A stretch of DNA of 64,000 nt. Origin: Zavarzinia marina. Lineage in GTDB: Bacteria > Pseudomonadota > Alphaproteobacteria > Zavarziniales > Zavarziniaceae. Of the stretch, positions 63,951 through 64,000 are shown one piece after another. Where the stretch lies: positions 372,001 through 436,000 of the forward strand of contig NZ_JAKGSB010000003.1 of the NCBI RefSeq assembly GCF_021568905.1. Direction: 5' to 3'. A model generated the notes under the pieces. It did not search any database. It saw only the letters and a list, made by a program, of their open reading frames with translations, and was not told the DNA's origin. Position numbers and translations under genes: made by a program. The number at the start of each line of letters is the position of its first letter. The stretch's first letter is position 1.

Positions 63951-64000
63951 ATGGATGGGGGAAGGCTTTCGGGGTCGACGGCCGTTTCGGACGGCGTCAT
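63951..64000 (+). CDS. 5' end of an unidentified rightward gene (partial)
   Basis: An ATG at 63951 follows GGGGAATCGCC and opens a frame (MDGGRLSGSTAVSDGV) that continues past the window. Sixteen residues are not enough to name it. Confidence 0.4.
   Translation, partial: MDGGRLSGSTAVSDGV

Overview
This 64 kb window is high-GC chromosomal DNA from an alphaproteobacterium, probably a Rhodospirillales-like lineage. The evidence is a Caulobacter-type Cpa/Tad secretion cluster, a DUF1491 protein typical of Alphaproteobacteria, dense operons with ATGA/GTGA/TGATG overlaps, and strongly GC-biased third positions. The genus cannot be fixed from sequence alone. No rRNA, tRNA, CRISPR array, prophage or intact insertion sequence was seen.

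Layout: (1) 1-6.4 kb: a PIN toxin-antitoxin pair, a DinG-type helicase, a TerB-like protein, and a SixA phosphatase coupled to a CYTH-CHAD protein. (2) 6.5-9.4 kb: a polar amino acid ABC importer (two permeases and an ATPase) with no binding protein. (3) 9.5-20.9 kb: a degenerate receiver protein, a secreted repeat protein, a 56-residue lipoprotein, then cpaB-cpaC-cpaE-cpaF-tadB-tadC-tadD plus one unknown gene. Pilin, prepilin peptidase and pseudopilin genes are absent. (4) 20.9-24.6 kb: a histidine kinase/receiver pair and a receiver joined to a MarR-like winged helix. (5) 24.6-26.1 kb: a MocR regulator. (6) 26.5-32.2 kb: a complete seven-gene Nit6803/Nit1C nitrilase cluster behind a near-perfect sigma-54 promoter. 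(7) 32.4-43.0 kb: a cellulose operon, bcsP/R-like, bcsQ, a fused bcsA-bcsB, bcsC, bcsD and bcsZ. (8) 43.0-53.8 kb, leftward: phosphopantetheinyl transferase, glycosyltransferase, MdtABC-like RND pump and an MFS exporter. (9) 53.9-58.1 kb: a LysR regulator divergent from an SDR, acyl-CoA dehydrogenase, SDR operon, followed by an orphan IS5 orfA-like gene. (10) 58.1-64 kb: a LysR/wrbA divergent pair, a DUF1491 gene overlapping tail to tail with a GH17-like membrane protein, an acyl-CoA ligase, and the start of a further gene.

The genes suggest a surface-associated, nutrient-scavenging bacterium. Cellulose synthesis and the Cpa/Tad machine serve attachment. The sigma-54 promoter implies that the nitrilase cluster is switched on by nitrogen limitation. 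The efflux/glycosylation block and the fatty-acid genes add detoxification and catabolism.

The most unusual features are three tandem 34-residue repeats inserted in BcsC, the 1591-residue BcsA-BcsB fusion with a signal-peptide-like junction, the pilin-less Tad cluster next to a secreted repeat protein, the sigma-54-driven Nit1C cluster whose radical SAM protein has a CX9CX2C motif, and an ~80 bp inverted-repeat element present in full at two places and in half at a third.
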